Source of the DNA: Bacteroidota bacterium
GTDB taxonomy: Bacteria; Bacteroidota; Ignavibacteria; UBA10030; UBA8401
Direction: 5' to 3'
DNA: 64,000 nucleotides
NCBI GenBank assembly: GCA_008933835.1
Contig: WBUG01000006.1
Span: 1 to 64,000 of the forward strand
The notes beneath the pieces were generated by a model. That model did no database searches, was not told where the DNA came from, and saw only the letters and a program-made list of their open reading frames with translations. Positions within the stretch are counted from its first letter, which is position 1. Each line of letters starts with the position of its first letter. A program made the translations under genes and the position numbers. Positions 40,908-50,587 of this stretch are shown piece after piece.

Positions 40908-41534
40908 ATGTTCATCTCCTTCGAAGGCATCGACTGCTGCGGAAAAACGACGCAGGTCGCGCTCCTCATCGAGCGGCTCCAGTCTCTCGGCCACCGCGTG
41001 CTGCTGCTGCGCGAGCCCGGGGGGACGACCATTTCCGAGAAGATCCGGGAGATCCTGCTGGACAAGCGGAACCTGAAGATGACGCAGATCTCGGAGCTGC
41101 TCCTCTTCTCCGCGAGCCGTTCCCAGCTCGTGAACGAGGTCATCAAACCGGCGCTGCAGCAGCGGAGCATCGTGATCTGCGACCGGTACGTGGACTCGAC
41201 CACCGCGTACCAGGGGTACGGCCGGGGCCTGCCGCTGGGGGCGGTGAAGACCATCAACCGGGTGGCGACGATGGACGTGATGCCGGCGCTGACCTTCTTC
41301 ATCGACATCACGGTGAAGGAGATGCATGAACGGCGCCGGGCGAGCCGGCAGGAGGCGGACCGGATGGAGATGGGGACGGAGGAGTTCTTTCAGAGGGTGC
41401 GGGAGGGATACCATGCCATCGCCCAGGAGGAACCGGAGCGGTTCACGGTCATCAACGGACTGCAGACCGTCGAAGCGGTGCAGGAGGAGATCTGGCGGAG
41501 GCTCGAAGGGCGTCTGCCGGAAAGGAACGATTAG
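40908..41534 (+). CDS. tmk: Thymidylate kinase
   Basis: Tmk phosphorylates dTMP to dTDP with ATP. The 208-aa protein has P-loop FEGIDCCGKTTQ, LLLREPGGTTISEKIREIL, LFSASRSQLV, the DRY motif ICDRYVDSTTAYQGYGRGLP and a LID region (ERRRASRQEADRME). The double Cys in the P-loop where Gly-Ser or Ala is more usual is slightly odd. Its stop codon overlaps the convergent hypE stop (TTAG). Confidence 0.94.
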   Translation: MFISFEGIDCCGKTTQVALLIERLQSLGHRVLLLREPGGTTISEKIREILLDKRNLKMTQISELLLFSASRSQLVNEVIKPALQQRSIVICDRYVDSTTAYQGYGRGLPLGAVKTINRVATMDVMPALTFFIDITVKEMHERRRASRQEADRMEMGTEEFFQRVREGYHAIAQEEPERFTVINGLQTVEAVQEEIWRRLEGRLPERND

Positions 41535-42589
41535 CAGATCCTCGGCAGCTGTTCGCCCGAGATCATATCCACCACCCGTTCTCCCCCGATGGCGGTCCGG
41601 AGCACCACCACTCCCGGATGGCCCTCCGTGATGCGGCCGATGACCGCCGCATGCTTCCCCGCCGGATGCGCTCGCATCGCCGCCACCACCTTCTCCGCGT
41701 CCTTCGCAGCGGTCACCGCCAACAGCTTCCCCTCATTCGCCACGTACAACGGATCGAAACCCAGGATCTCGCACGCCGAACGGACGACGCCGTCCACCGG
41801 CACCGCCGTCTCATCGATGACGATGCCGAGCTTCGCCGACGCGGCGAGCTCGTTGAGCGTGCTCGCCACTCCCCCGCGCGTCGGGTCCCGGAGGAACCGG
41901 AGGTCCGGTGCCGCCGTGAACATCGCCTCCACCAGTCCGTTCAGCGCCATCGTGTCCGAGCGGATCTCCGACTCGAACTCCAGTCCTTCGCGCACCGACA
42001 TGATGGCCATGCCGTGGTCCGCGATGGTGCCGCTGAGGATGACCGCGTCACCGGGAGCGACGCGTTCATGTCCGATGACGCGTTCCGGCGGTACGACGCC
42101 GACGCCCGACGTGGTGATGAAGAGCCGGTCCGCTTTCCCGCGCGGCACGACCTTGGTGTCGCCGGTGACGACCGCCACGCCCGCCTTCCGTGCCGCCTCC
42201 GCCATCGATGCCACGACCGAGTCCAGTTCCGGCATCGGCAGTCCTTCTTCCAGAATGAACGACGCGGTGAGGTAGCGCGGCAGCGCTCCGCACATGGCGA
42301 GGTCGTTCACCGTGCCGTTCACCGCCAGTTCGCCGATGGTCCCGCCGGGGAAGACGATGGGGCTCACCACATATCCGTCCGTCGTCATCGCGATGCGTCC
42401 GCTCCCCATGTCGACGACCGCGCCGTCGTGGAGCCGGTCGAGGTCCGGATTGCTGAAGTGCCGTTTGAACACGCCGTCGATGAGCCGGTGGGTGAGCTTC
42501 CCTCCTCCGCCGTGGGCGAGCACGATGGTGTCGTACTCCCCGATGGGGAGCGGGCAGTTCAGGCCGTCGGCGATGGTCGGTGCGGACAT
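41531..42589 (-). CDS. hypE: Hydrogenase maturation protein HypE
   Basis: HypE dehydrates the carbamoyl group placed by HypF on its C-terminal cysteine to a thiocyanate, the source of the CN ligands of [NiFe] hydrogenases. The 352-aa protein has LAHGGGGKLTHRLI near the start, TTDGYVVSPIVFPGG, GDTKVVPRG and ends in the required PRIC with the acceptor Cys as the final residue. It is the last gene of the hydrogenase island. Confidence 0.97.
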   Translation of the reverse strand: MSAPTIADGLNCPLPIGEYDTIVLAHGGGGKLTHRLIDGVFKRHFSNPDLDRLHDGAVVDMGSGRIAMTTDGYVVSPIVFPGGTIGELAVNGTVNDLAMCGALPRYLTASFILEEGLPMPELDSVVASMAEAARKAGVAVVTGDTKVVPRGKADRLFITTSGVGVVPPERVIGHERVAPGDAVILSGTIADHGMAIMSVREGLEFESEIRSDTMALNGLVEAMFTAAPDLRFLRDPTRGGVASTLNELAASAKLGIVIDETAVPVDGVVRSACEILGFDPLYVANEGKLLAVTAAKDAEKVVAAMRAHPAGKHAAVIGRITEGHPGVVVLRTAIGGERVVDMISGEQLPRIC

Positions 42590-42616
42590 GCGTTCATGCT
42601 CCTTTCGGCGGGGCGC

Positions 42617-43714
42617 TCAGACCGCGCTCCCCTGCCGTTTGAAATTGTAGTAGGCCGCGCACGCCCCTTCGGAGGAGACCATCGGCGCGCCGAGCGGATG
42701 TTCGGGCGAGCACTGCGTTCCGAACGCGGGGCACTCGAACGGCTTCTTCATTCCCGTGAGGATGGTACCGGCGATGCAGAGGGGCGACTCCCGGACGGCG
42801 ATGTCCCCCACATCGAAGAGCCGTTCGGCGTCGAAGGCGGCGAACTCCGGCCGAAGCCGGTATCCGCTCATCGGGATCTCGCCGATGCCGCGCCAGGTGC
42901 GGTGACCGACCTCGAACACGGAGAAGATCATCCGCTGCGCCGCGGCGTTCCCTTCCCGCGTCACCACACGGGCGTACTGGTTCTCCAGATCGTGCCGTCC
43001 TTCCTCCAGCTGCGTCACGAGCATCAGGATCCCCTGCAGGATGTCGATGGGTTCGAAACCGGTGACGACGATGGGGGTGCGGTACCGTTCGACGAGCGGG
43101 AAGTACTCGTGGTATCCCATCACCGTACAGACATGTCCCGCCGCGAGGAAACCCTGCACGCGGTTGTTCTCCGCGGAGAGGAGCGCCTCGATGGCGGGGG
43201 GAACGAGGACGTGGGACGACAGGATGGAGAAGTTCGTCAATCCCTCCTTGTGCGCCTGCCAGACCGCCATGGCGTTGGCGGGAGCGGTGGTCTCGAAACC
43301 GACGGCGAAGAAGACCACGCGCCGGTCAGGATTCTTGCGCGCGATGGCGACGGCGTCCAGCGGCGAATAGACGATGCGGACATCGCCGCCGTTGGCCTTC
43401 ACGTGGAGCAGGTCCGTGGTATCGCCCGGAACGCGGAGCATGTCGCCGAACGAGGTGAAGATGACCCCCGGCTGGGCGGCGATGCGGACCGCCTTCTCGA
43501 TGATCTCGAGCGGCGTGACACAGACCGGGCAGCCCGGCCCGTGCACGATGGTGAGGGACGGGGGGACGAGCCGCTCGAGACCCGACTTGACGATGGAGTG
43601 CGTCTGTCCGCCGCAGATCTCCATGATGGTCCAGGGACGTTTCACGACGGCGTGGATGCGTTCCGACAGCCGTTTCGCGAGCGCGGGGTCGCGGTATTCG
43701 TCGAGGTACTTCAC
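42617..43714 (-). CDS. hypD: Hydrogenase maturation protein HypD
   Basis: HypD is a [4Fe-4S] protein that, with HypC, assembles the Fe(CN)2CO moiety. The 365-aa protein has the conserved [27 protein letters not shown] and [14 protein letters not shown] motifs, with C-terminal cysteines ([21 protein letters not shown]) that bind the cluster. Start is GTG, overlapping the hypC stop (GTGA). Confidence 0.97.
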   Translation of the reverse strand: MKYLDEYRDPALAKRLSERIHAVVKRPWTIMEICGGQTHSIVKSGLERLVPPSLTIVHGPGCPVCVTPLEIIEKAVRIAAQPGVIFTSFGDMLRVPGDTTDLLHVKANGGDVRIVYSPLDAVAIARKNPDRRVVFFAVGFETTAPANAMAVWQAHKEGLTNFSILSSHVLVPPAIEALLSAENNRVQGFLAAGHVCTVMGYHEYFPLVERYRTPIVVTGFEPIDILQGILMLVTQLEEGRHDLENQYARVVTREGNAAAQRMIFSVFEVGHRTWRGIGEIPMSGYRLRPEFAAFDAERLFDVGDIAVRESPLCIAGTILTGMKKPFECPAFGTQCSPEHPLGAPMVSSEGACAAYYNFKRQGSAV

Positions 43715-43959
43715 GCCTCACCGTCCAGTTCTTTCCGCACCTCGTCCATCTCCAGCATGCGCAGCGTCTCCTGCGCCTCCTTCTCGTCCACGATGCTGAG
43801 CGCGAACCCGACGTGCACGAGCACGTAGTCGTTCAGCTTCGCCTCCGGCAGCATCTCGAAACAGATGGCCTTCCGGATGCCGCCGAAATTGACCTTCCCC
43901 ATCCTGGGGAAGGAACCCTCCTCGAACGATTCGATCTTTCCGGGAATCGCCAGACACAT
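43711..43959 (-). CDS. hypC: Hydrogenase maturation chaperone HypC
   Basis: HypC/HybG chaperones carry the iron-ligand group to the large-subunit precursor; the N-terminal Cys after the initiator Met is the key residue. The 82-aa protein begins [12 protein letters not shown] and has the typical [23 protein letters not shown]. Only one hypC is present for the two [NiFe] large subunits here. Confidence 0.97.
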   Translation of the reverse strand: MCLAIPGKIESFEEGSFPRMGKVNFGGIRKAICFEMLPEAKLNDYVLVHVGFALSIVDEKEAQETLRMLEMDEVRKELDGEA

Positions 43960-43962
43960 GGT

Positions 43963-46248
43963 TCACCTCGCCGTTGTTCGTGTTGTAAGATACCGATAAT
44001 AGAGCTGACCTGCCGCGATGCCGCCGTCGTTCGCCGGGAGGCGCTGGTGCCAGTACGGCACGAACCCCTCCTCCCGCAGCCGGCGGATGGCGGTCTCCAG
44101 CAGGAGCACGTTCTGGAAACATCCGCCCGAGAGCACGACCTTCCGCTCTCCGGAACGGCGGGCGGCGTCCACGAGCATGTCGACGACGGTAGTATGGAAC
44201 ATGCGCGCGGCATCGGCGGCGGACCGGCCGGAGACGCGGCCGTTCCAGACGCCGCGGACGATGTCCGCCCAGTCGTACTGGATGCGGCCGTCACGGTCGT
44301 CCACTCCGAACGCGAACGCATCGGCCGTATTCGAACCCATCGCCGCCCATTCCACCGCCATCGCGGTCTGTCCTTCGAACGCGGCGCGCGTGCGGAGGCC
44401 GAGCAGCGCCCCGACCGCGTCGAAGAGGCGTCCCATGCTCGTCGTGCGGGGCGTGTTGATGCGTTTCACCATCATCTGCAAGAGCAGACGCCGTTCGGAC
44501 GGACCGAAATGTCCCGTGACGAACGGATGCTCTTCCGCAGCGGGTCCCAGCAGTTCGTACAGGAGTCCCGCCGCACTCCGCGCCGATTCCTTCACCGCGG
44601 CATCGCCGCCGGGAAGGGGGAATTCGCGGAGGGAACCGAAGCGCGTGAACTCACGGCCGTCGAACCGGATGAACTCTCCTCCCCAGATCGCGCCGTCCAG
44701 ACCGTATCCCGTTCCGTCCCATGCCGCACCGAACACCGGTCCCTCCAGTTCGTTCTCCGCCATTGCCGAGGCGATGTGGGCGAAGTGGTGCTGCACCTCC
44801 TCTTTGGGCTGCGGAAGATTGCGGGCGAAGGAGGTGGAGGCGTAGTTCGGATGACGGTCGTGAAGGACGACGGAGGGGCGTGCATCGTAGAGCGTCACGA
44901 CATCTTCGACCGTTTCCTTCAGACATTCGAGCGCCGGCAGCGTTTCGAGGTCACCGATGTGCTGGCTGACGAAGAGCATGTTCCGGTCCTGGAGCGCGAC
45001 GGTGCTCTTTAAATGTCCCCCCAGCGCCAGCACCGGCTCATCGGTACTGTACGGCATGATGAGGGGCAGCGGGGCGTATCCGCGGGCACGGCGGAGGAGC
45101 GCGGGTCTGCCGGCGGCGATCCGGACGACGGAATCGTCCACATACCGATGGATGGGACGGTCATGCACGAGGAAGAGGTCCGCGATGCCGCCGAGCGTCG
45201 TGAGCGCCTGCCGTTCGTCGGTGCACATCGGTTCGTCCGACACGTTGCCGCTCGTCGCCACGACGGGACGGCCGGCGGCGCTCATCAGCAGGTGGTGAAG
45301 CGGTGTGTACGGAAGCATGACGCCGAGGAACGGATTCCCGGGTGCGACATTCTCCGACACCGCGGTCGCCCCACCCTCCTTCTTCCGAATCAGGAGAATG
45401 GGCGATTCGGGGGAGCGGAGAAGCCGTTCCTCGTCCTCCGAGACGATGCACACCTGCCGAACGCTCTCCATGGAGGGGAACATCACCGCGAACGGTTTCT
45501 CGTCGCGCCGTTTCCGTTCCCGCAGCGTGCGGACAGCGGTATCGTTCGCCGCGTCCGCCAGCAGCTGGAACCCGCCGAGACCTTTCATCGCGACGATGCG
45601 TCCGCCGCACACCGCACCGGCCGCTCTCTGGACCGCGTCATAGTGTGCCGCTGTCACCGTTCCGTCGGCTTCCCACAGCTCGACGTGCGGACCGCAGACA
45701 GGACAGGCGGTGGGCTGCGCGTGGAAGCGGCGGTCCGCCGGATCTCGGTATTCCCGTTCGCACTCCGGGCACATCGGAAAGCGGTCCATGGTGGTGTTCG
45801 GACGGTCGTACGGCAGGGAGCGGATGATGGAGTAGCGCGGTCCGCAGTTGGTACAGTTGATGAAGGGGTAGCGGTAGCGGCGGTCGGCCGGATCGTTCAT
45901 CTCGCGAAGACAGTCGCCGCACACGGCGATGTCCGGCAGGATGAGGACGGCGGGCCGTCCTTCGGCGTCGCTATGGCGGATGTCGAACGCGCCGTACCCG
46001 GCCGGGTCCACCCACGCCACCTCTTCGCTGACGATGCGGGAGAGGGTCGGGCGTTCCGAGCGGAGGCGGTGCAGGAAGGATTCGACGAGTGTCCGAGACG
46101 CTTCGGCCTCGATGAAGAGACCGGCGGAGGTGTTGTTGACCCAGCCGTGTACGCCGAGCTCCCGCGCGAGGCGGTAGACGAAGGGACGGAAGCCGACCCC
46201 CTGCACGACCCCGCGGAGCGCGATCTTGGCGCGGACGACGCCGTTCAC
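43963..46248 (-). CDS. hypF: Carbamoyltransferase HypF
   Basis: HypF converts carbamoyl-phosphate to carbamoyl-adenylate and transfers it to HypE. The 761-aa protein has an acylphosphatase domain (LRGVVQGVGFRPFVYRLA, about 10-90), two zinc fingers (CGDCLREM, CTNCGPRYS, CPECEREY, CPVCGP), a YrdC-like domain (VAMKGLGGFQLLADA) and a Kae1-like carbamoyltransferase (LGGHLKSTVAL, VQHHFAHIASAM, SGGCFQNVLL). GTG start. hypC follows after 3 nt. Confidence 0.96.
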   Translation of the reverse strand: MNGVVRAKIALRGVVQGVGFRPFVYRLARELGVHGWVNNTSAGLFIEAEASRTLVESFLHRLRSERPTLSRIVSEEVAWVDPAGYGAFDIRHSDAEGRPAVLILPDIAVCGDCLREMNDPADRRYRYPFINCTNCGPRYSIIRSLPYDRPNTTMDRFPMCPECEREYRDPADRRFHAQPTACPVCGPHVELWEADGTVTAAHYDAVQRAAGAVCGGRIVAMKGLGGFQLLADAANDTAVRTLRERKRRDEKPFAVMFPSMESVRQVCIVSEDEERLLRSPESPILLIRKKEGGATAVSENVAPGNPFLGVMLPYTPLHHLLMSAAGRPVVATSGNVSDEPMCTDERQALTTLGGIADLFLVHDRPIHRYVDDSVVRIAAGRPALLRRARGYAPLPLIMPYSTDEPVLALGGHLKSTVALQDRNMLFVSQHIGDLETLPALECLKETVEDVVTLYDARPSVVLHDRHPNYASTSFARNLPQPKEEVQHHFAHIASAMAENELEGPVFGAAWDGTGYGLDGAIWGGEFIRFDGREFTRFGSLREFPLPGGDAAVKESARSAAGLLYELLGPAAEEHPFVTGHFGPSERRLLLQMMVKRINTPRTTSMGRLFDAVGALLGLRTRAAFEGQTAMAVEWAAMGSNTADAFAFGVDDRDGRIQYDWADIVRGVWNGRVSGRSAADAARMFHTTVVDMLVDAARRSGERKVVLSGGCFQNVLLLETAIRRLREEGFVPYWHQRLPANDGGIAAGQLYYRYLTTRTTAR

Positions 46249-46278
46249 GACATCACTCCCCGCCGCGCGGTGCGGCGG

Positions 46279-46935
46279 TCAGCCCAGCGCGTCCACATGG
46301 CGCTGAAGCCAGGCGCACCACTCCGCGATCCCCTCGCCGGTGGTGCACGAGAGGCGGAAGACGGTGAGCTTCGGGTTGACGGTGAGCGCGTTCCGCGTCA
46401 TGAGATCCGGATCGCAGTTCACGTACGGGACGAGGTCGATCTTGTTGATGAGGAGGACCGACGCGTTGCGGAACATGGCGGGGTACTTCAGGGGCTTGTC
46501 ATCCCCTTCGGTGGTGGAGAGGACGACGATCTTATGCGCCTCGCCGAGGTCGTAGCCCGACGGGCAGACGAGGTTGCCGACGTTCTCGATGATGAGGAGG
46601 CGGACCTCCGTCCCGTCGAACGCATCGAACGAATCGGCGACGAACTTCGCTTCAAGGTGACACATACCGTTGGTGACGACCTGCACCACCGGTACGCCGT
46701 GCTTCGCGATGCGTTGCGCGTCCAGGTCGGTCTGCACGTCCCCTTCGATGACGGCGGCGGGGACCTTCCCCTGGAAGTGGTCCAGCGTGCGTTCGAGGAT
46801 GCTCGTCTTTCCGGAGCCGGGGGAACTGACGATGTTCACCGCGAAGACCTTCCGTTCGGCGAACCGGGCGCGGTTCTTCATCGCGATCTCGTCGTTCTTC
46901 TCCAGCACTTTCCGTTCGATGGTCACGACGCTCAT
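46279..46935 (-). CDS. hypB: Hydrogenase nickel incorporation GTPase HypB
   Basis: HypB is the GTPase that, with HypA, loads nickel. The 218-aa protein has P-loop VSSPGSGKTSIL, EGDVQTDLDAQRI and VVTNGMCHLEA with the metal-binding Cys-His, IENVGNLVCPSGYDLGE and NKIDLVPY. There is no N-terminal His-rich nickel store, nor the CxxGCxC motif of E. coli HypB. Confidence 0.96.
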   Translation of the reverse strand: MSVVTIERKVLEKNDEIAMKNRARFAERKVFAVNIVSSPGSGKTSILERTLDHFQGKVPAAVIEGDVQTDLDAQRIAKHGVPVVQVVTNGMCHLEAKFVADSFDAFDGTEVRLLIIENVGNLVCPSGYDLGEAHKIVVLSTTEGDDKPLKYPAMFRNASVLLINKIDLVPYVNCDPDLMTRNALTVNPKLTVFRLSCTTGEGIAEWCAWLQRHVDALG

Positions 46936-46953
46936 GGCGTTCCTTTCGTTCGT

Positions 46954-47301
46954 TCAATCATCGTTCAGTACGATCTGCTTCAGGATCATCTCGGCCCCCT
47001 TCACCACGCTCACGTCCATCGAATCGCAGTTCGGGCAGACCATGTATCCGGCGGGACTTTCACTCTCCGTTCCGCAGGCGTGGCACGTCACCGTGAAGGG
47101 CACGGAGTGCATCGTCATCACCGACGATGCGAGGGGGGTCCCCTGCACGATGGCTTCGTACGCGAACTGCAGCGATTCGCCGACGACGCCCGATGCGGTG
47201 CCGACCTCCATCACCACCTCCGTCACTTTCGGCAGGCGGTCATCGCCGACATGCTCCCGTACGGAGTCGATGATGTTCTGGGCGAGCGACAGTTCGTGCA
47301 C
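46954..47301 (-). CDS. hypA: Hydrogenase nickel incorporation protein HypA
   Basis: HypA binds nickel through its N-terminal Met-His and zinc through CxxC pairs. The 115-aa protein starts MHELSLAQNIIDSV (GTG start) and has CHACGTESE and CPNCDSMDV. It precedes hypB with an 18-nt gap. Confidence 0.96.
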   Translation of the reverse strand: MHELSLAQNIIDSVREHVGDDRLPKVTEVVMEVGTASGVVGESLQFAYEAIVQGTPLASSVMTMHSVPFTVTCHACGTESESPAGYMVCPNCDSMDVSVVKGAEMILKQIVLNDD

Positions 47302-47332
47302 GCTATTCTCTCTCCTGCAAAAAACGGACAGT

Positions 47333-47797
47333 TCATTCTTGATTCTGGAAAGCAGTGAAGCGTTCGACCGCGAAAATCACCGCTTTCTCGAGGTTTTTCG
47401 CCGCTTCCGGGGAGAGGCCTTCGGCGAACTCCCAATCATACCCCTTGATCTGCAATAAATATACCAAAGGGGCTTTTCCGTAAAGTTCCATGCAAAGCGA
47501 AAGGAGCGCCGAAGGGGACAGGGAGTGTGTGGTGAAGGAATGAGCGGATCCGGGGAGGACAGGTTCGAACGAGAAGGATTCGACCTCCCCTTTCGAGGCA
47601 TCGACGAAGACGACGATGTCGACTCCGGCCATCGCCGCAGTATGTTCGATGTTGAGCTGAAAGCGGCTATCGACGGTGATGTCGCGAAGCCCGTCCGCGA
47701 CGATCCACCGTTCCATGCGCTGCGCGAACGCGTCGCCCAAACCGTCATCGCGGCGGCCGGGGTTCCCGTACGCCTGCACCAGAATGCTCTTCCGCAT
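47333..47797 (-). CDS. hoxW: Hydrogenase maturation endopeptidase (HoxW/HyaD family)
   Basis: This family cleaves the C-terminal peptide of the large subunit once nickel is in place. The 154-aa protein has the family start YGNPGRRDDGLGDAF (GNP and DD motifs, the first Asp binding nickel) and VVFVDASKGE. It follows hoxH1 and precedes hypA, so hoxH1 is the likely substrate. It is the only such protease in the window for two large subunits. Confidence 0.9.
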   Translation of the reverse strand: MRKSILVQAYGNPGRRDDGLGDAFAQRMERWIVADGLRDITVDSRFQLNIEHTAAMAGVDIVVFVDASKGEVESFSFEPVLPGSAHSFTTHSLSPSALLSLCMELYGKAPLVYLLQIKGYDWEFAEGLSPEAAKNLEKAVIFAVERFTAFQNQE

Positions 47798-47827
47798 GAG
47801 GGAACTTCCGAAATACCGCGGAGAGAG

Positions 47828-49291
47828 TCAAGCCGTCCCGCCCGAACGGGCGCGGGAGACGACCGTGCCGTCCGGACGGACGAGCGTGATCTCGAGCGGC
47901 ATCTGTCCCATCGCGTGCGTCGCGCAGCTGAGACAGGGATCGTAGGCGCGGATGGCGACCTCGACGGCGTTCAGCATCGGTTCGGTGACCTCGGTGCGGC
48001 CCGTGAGCATCCGCTTCGCGACGACATTGACCGCGCGGTTCATCGGCTCGTTGTTGTGCGTCGTGGAGACGATGAGGTTGGCCATCGCGATCTGGTCGTC
48101 GTCATTGATGCGGTAATGGTGGAAAAGGGTCCCTCTCGGCGCTTCGATGACGCCGATACCTTCATGCCGCTTCTCGCCCCGCCGTACCAGTTCCTCGCCC
48201 TGCAGGTCGGGATCGTTCAGCAAGACCCGTATGACCTCGGCGGCGTGGAGGAGCTCGATGAGACGGGCATAGTGCGTATGCAGACAGCGGTTGTTCGGCT
48301 TACCGCCGCTCACCTCCCGGAACCGCTCGAACTCCTTCTGCGCCAGCGGGGTGGGGATGAAGGAACAGGTGTTGAGCCGGGCGAGCGGTCCGACGCGGTA
48401 CCAGCCCGCCTGTTCCCCGAGTTCGGCGATGTACGGGAACTTCATGTAACTCCAGGAACGGACCTCCTCGTGGATGACGTTGAAGTACTCCTGATAGTCG
48501 ATGTCGTGAAGGATGACCTTCCCCTCGCTGTCCACCGCCCGCAGGACGCCGTGGTACAGGTCCATGGCGCCGTCCTTCCGCACCAGGGAAAGATGGTTGG
48601 ACGGGAACTCCGAGAACCCGTCGATGAACTCGCGGTTCTTGCGGTGATAGTCCTTGAAGAAATCGACCGCCTCCTCCGCCCAGAGCACCATGGCGTCCGG
48701 GTTCATCGGCGCTTCGCCTTTCAGGAACTCGTCGCGCTCCGCGGCGCTGACGTTCTTGTTCACCCCTCCCGGAATGGCGCCGGTCCCATGGATCTTCTTG
48801 CCGGCGGTGATGCGGATGAGCTCCTGTCCGAACTTCCGCATCATCACCCCCTGCACCGCCAGTCCCTTATTGAGTCGTGCCACGCCGACGATGTTGCGGA
48901 TCTTCGGATCGGCGTCCACGCCGAAGAGGAGGTCCGGAGACGCCAGGTGGAAGAAATGGAGGGCGTGGGACTGGAAGATCTGCGCATAGTGCATGAGGCG
49001 GCGCACCTTCTCAGCGGTCGGAGAGAGTCCGGTGCCGGTACCGGCGCCGACGATGACATCCAGCGCCTTCGCCGCCGCCAGATGATGGCTGACGGGGCAG
49101 ATGCCGCAGAGCCGCTGGACGAGCACGGGCGCCTCCCAGTACGGACGTCCCTGCACGAAGCGTTCGAAACCGCGGAACTCGACGATGTGCAGCCGGGAAC
49201 GGACGACATTCCCCTGGTCATCGAGATGGATGGTCACCTTCCCGTGCCCTTCGACGCGGGTGACCGGTTCGATGGTGATCTTCTGCGACAT
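47828..49291 (-). CDS. hoxH: [NiFe] hydrogenase large subunit HoxH, group 3d-like (system 1)
   Basis: HoxH carries the NiFe active site. The 487-aa protein begins MSQKITIEPVTRVEGHG; the four nickel cysteines are in RLCGICPVSHH and DPCLSCATH. The tail after His (AMGQMPLEITLVRPDG...) is the peptide a HoxW-type protease would remove. Other family blocks: EFRGFERFVQGRPYWE, FQSHALHFFHLASPDLLFG and RVGPLARLN. The start was moved 7 codons from the track because GGAGG stands 5 nt before ATG 49291. It closes the hoxFUYH set of system 1. Confidence 0.95.
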   Translation of the reverse strand: MSQKITIEPVTRVEGHGKVTIHLDDQGNVVRSRLHIVEFRGFERFVQGRPYWEAPVLVQRLCGICPVSHHLAAAKALDVIVGAGTGTGLSPTAEKVRRLMHYAQIFQSHALHFFHLASPDLLFGVDADPKIRNIVGVARLNKGLAVQGVMMRKFGQELIRITAGKKIHGTGAIPGGVNKNVSAAERDEFLKGEAPMNPDAMVLWAEEAVDFFKDYHRKNREFIDGFSEFPSNHLSLVRKDGAMDLYHGVLRAVDSEGKVILHDIDYQEYFNVIHEEVRSWSYMKFPYIAELGEQAGWYRVGPLARLNTCSFIPTPLAQKEFERFREVSGGKPNNRCLHTHYARLIELLHAAEVIRVLLNDPDLQGEELVRRGEKRHEGIGVIEAPRGTLFHHYRINDDDQIAMANLIVSTTHNNEPMNRAVNVVAKRMLTGRTEVTEPMLNAVEVAIRAYDPCLSCATHAMGQMPLEITLVRPDGTVVSRARSGGTA

Positions 49292-49308
49292 AGGACCTCC
49301 GGAACGGT

Positions 49309-49866
49309 TCAATCGTACTTCACGGTCTCATAGGGAAGGTGCAGTTCTCCTCCCGTGATGAGGGCCGCCAGCGTGTCATAGATGAGGTCCGCCCTCGGCG
49401 GACAGCCGGGAAGGAAATGGTCGACCTTGACGATCTCATGGCAGGGATAGACGCGGTCGAGCAGCATCGGCAGTTCCGGGTCGTTCGGCAGCACCATCTC
49501 CGGATTGTGCCCCTTCACCGACGGACCGTTGAGGTACGCCTCCTCGATGCACTCGCGGACGGGGATACCGTTCCGCATGGCGGGGACCCCTCCCATGATG
49601 GCGCACTCCCCCAGCGAGACGAGGACGCGGCAGTGACGGCGGAACTCGCGGAGCACCTGCACGTTCTCGCTGTTGCAGCAGCTCCCTTCGATGATGCCGA
49701 TGTCGCAGTACTCCGTGAAGTGCTTGATGTCGGTGATGGGCGAACGGTGGAATTCGACGAGGTCGATGAGGGAGAGGATGCGTTCATCGATGTCGAGGAT
49801 GGACATGTGGCAGCCGAAACAGCCGGCGAGCGACGCGGTGGCGACCACGGTCTTCTTCTTCTCCAT
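49309..49866 (-). CDS. hoxY: [NiFe] hydrogenase small subunit HoxY (system 1)
   Basis: HoxY holds the proximal [4Fe-4S] cluster next to the NiFe site. The 185-aa protein has AGCFGCHMS, EGSCCNSEN, LGECAIMGG and LPGCPPRAD, giving the four expected cysteines plus one extra (SCC). As usual for group 3 soluble enzymes it lacks a Tat signal and the distal cluster domain. Start ATG 49866 follows GGAGGGAGC; the track ORF is 51 codons too long. Confidence 0.93.
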   Translation of the reverse strand: MEKKKTVVATASLAGCFGCHMSILDIDERILSLIDLVEFHRSPITDIKHFTEYCDIGIIEGSCCNSENVQVLREFRRHCRVLVSLGECAIMGGVPAMRNGIPVRECIEEAYLNGPSVKGHNPEMVLPNDPELPMLLDRVYPCHEIVKVDHFLPGCPPRADLIYDTLAALITGGELHLPYETVKYD

Positions 49867-49879
49867 GCTCCCTCCTGTT

Positions 49880-50587
49880 CTATCGAGTGTCGGTCCCATC
49901 GGGAGCTCCGATGGCGACCTTTTCGTACTTCCGTTCGGCGATGGGGATGCGGTACCCTCCCTCCTTCCGGAGCAGCGCTCCGGTCGGGCAGATGTCGGCC
50001 GCCTGGCCGGCGATCTCATCGGTCATCAGGTCCGCCATCTCGTGGTCGATGCTGATCTCGATCTTGTGACCGCGGCGGCGGAAGGCGAAGAAGCTGCGCC
50101 CCTTTGCGTCCTTCACCGTCCGGATGCACCGTTTGCAGAGGATGCACCGGTTGTGGTCCTTCACGAGACGCGGATTGGCCGCATCGATGGTGCGGTGCGG
50201 GAACTGGAAGGGGAACCGCGGAACCATGATCTGGTACCGGTACGCCAGCGCCTGCAGGTCGCAGTTGCCGCTCTTCTCGCAGACCGGACAGAGGTGGTTC
50301 CCTTCGACGAACATCACCTCCAGGATGGCGCGGCGGAGGTCCTCGAGTTCCGGCGACGAGGTCCGCACCTCCATGCCGTCGGAGGCCGGGGTGGTGCACG
50401 CGGCCATGAACCGGCCGTTGACCGAGACGGTGCACATGCGGCAGGCGCCGCGCGGTTTCACGCCGGGGATGTTGCAGAGCGTGGGGATGAAGATGCCGCT
50501 CTCCCGGGCGACGTCGATGATGTACGTTCCGGCGGCCGCGAGGTACTCCTTGCCGTCGATGGTGAACTTCACGATGGGCGGGTTCAT
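49880..50587 (-). CDS. hoxU: Hydrogenase diaphorase iron-sulfur subunit HoxU (system 1, Cupriavidus-like)
   Basis: HoxU wires HoxF to HoxY. The 235-aa protein has a [2Fe-2S] domain (CNIPG, GACRMC, AAC), the GNHLCPVCEKSGNCDLQ cluster segment, and one [4Fe-4S] set CILCKRC...CPTG. Compared with system 2 it lacks the fourth Cys after CILCKRCI (Val-Lys instead) and the CxxCxxC of the second cluster. That reduced pattern and the GYRIPIAERKYE end resemble the HoxU of Cupriavidus soluble hydrogenase. Start 50587 has GGAGG. Confidence 0.93.
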   Translation of the reverse strand: MNPPIVKFTIDGKEYLAAAGTYIIDVARESGIFIPTLCNIPGVKPRGACRMCTVSVNGRFMAACTTPASDGMEVRTSSPELEDLRRAILEVMFVEGNHLCPVCEKSGNCDLQALAYRYQIMVPRFPFQFPHRTIDAANPRLVKDHNRCILCKRCIRTVKDAKGRSFFAFRRRGHKIEISIDHEMADLMTDEIAGQAADICPTGALLRKEGGYRIPIAERKYEKVAIGAPDGTDTR

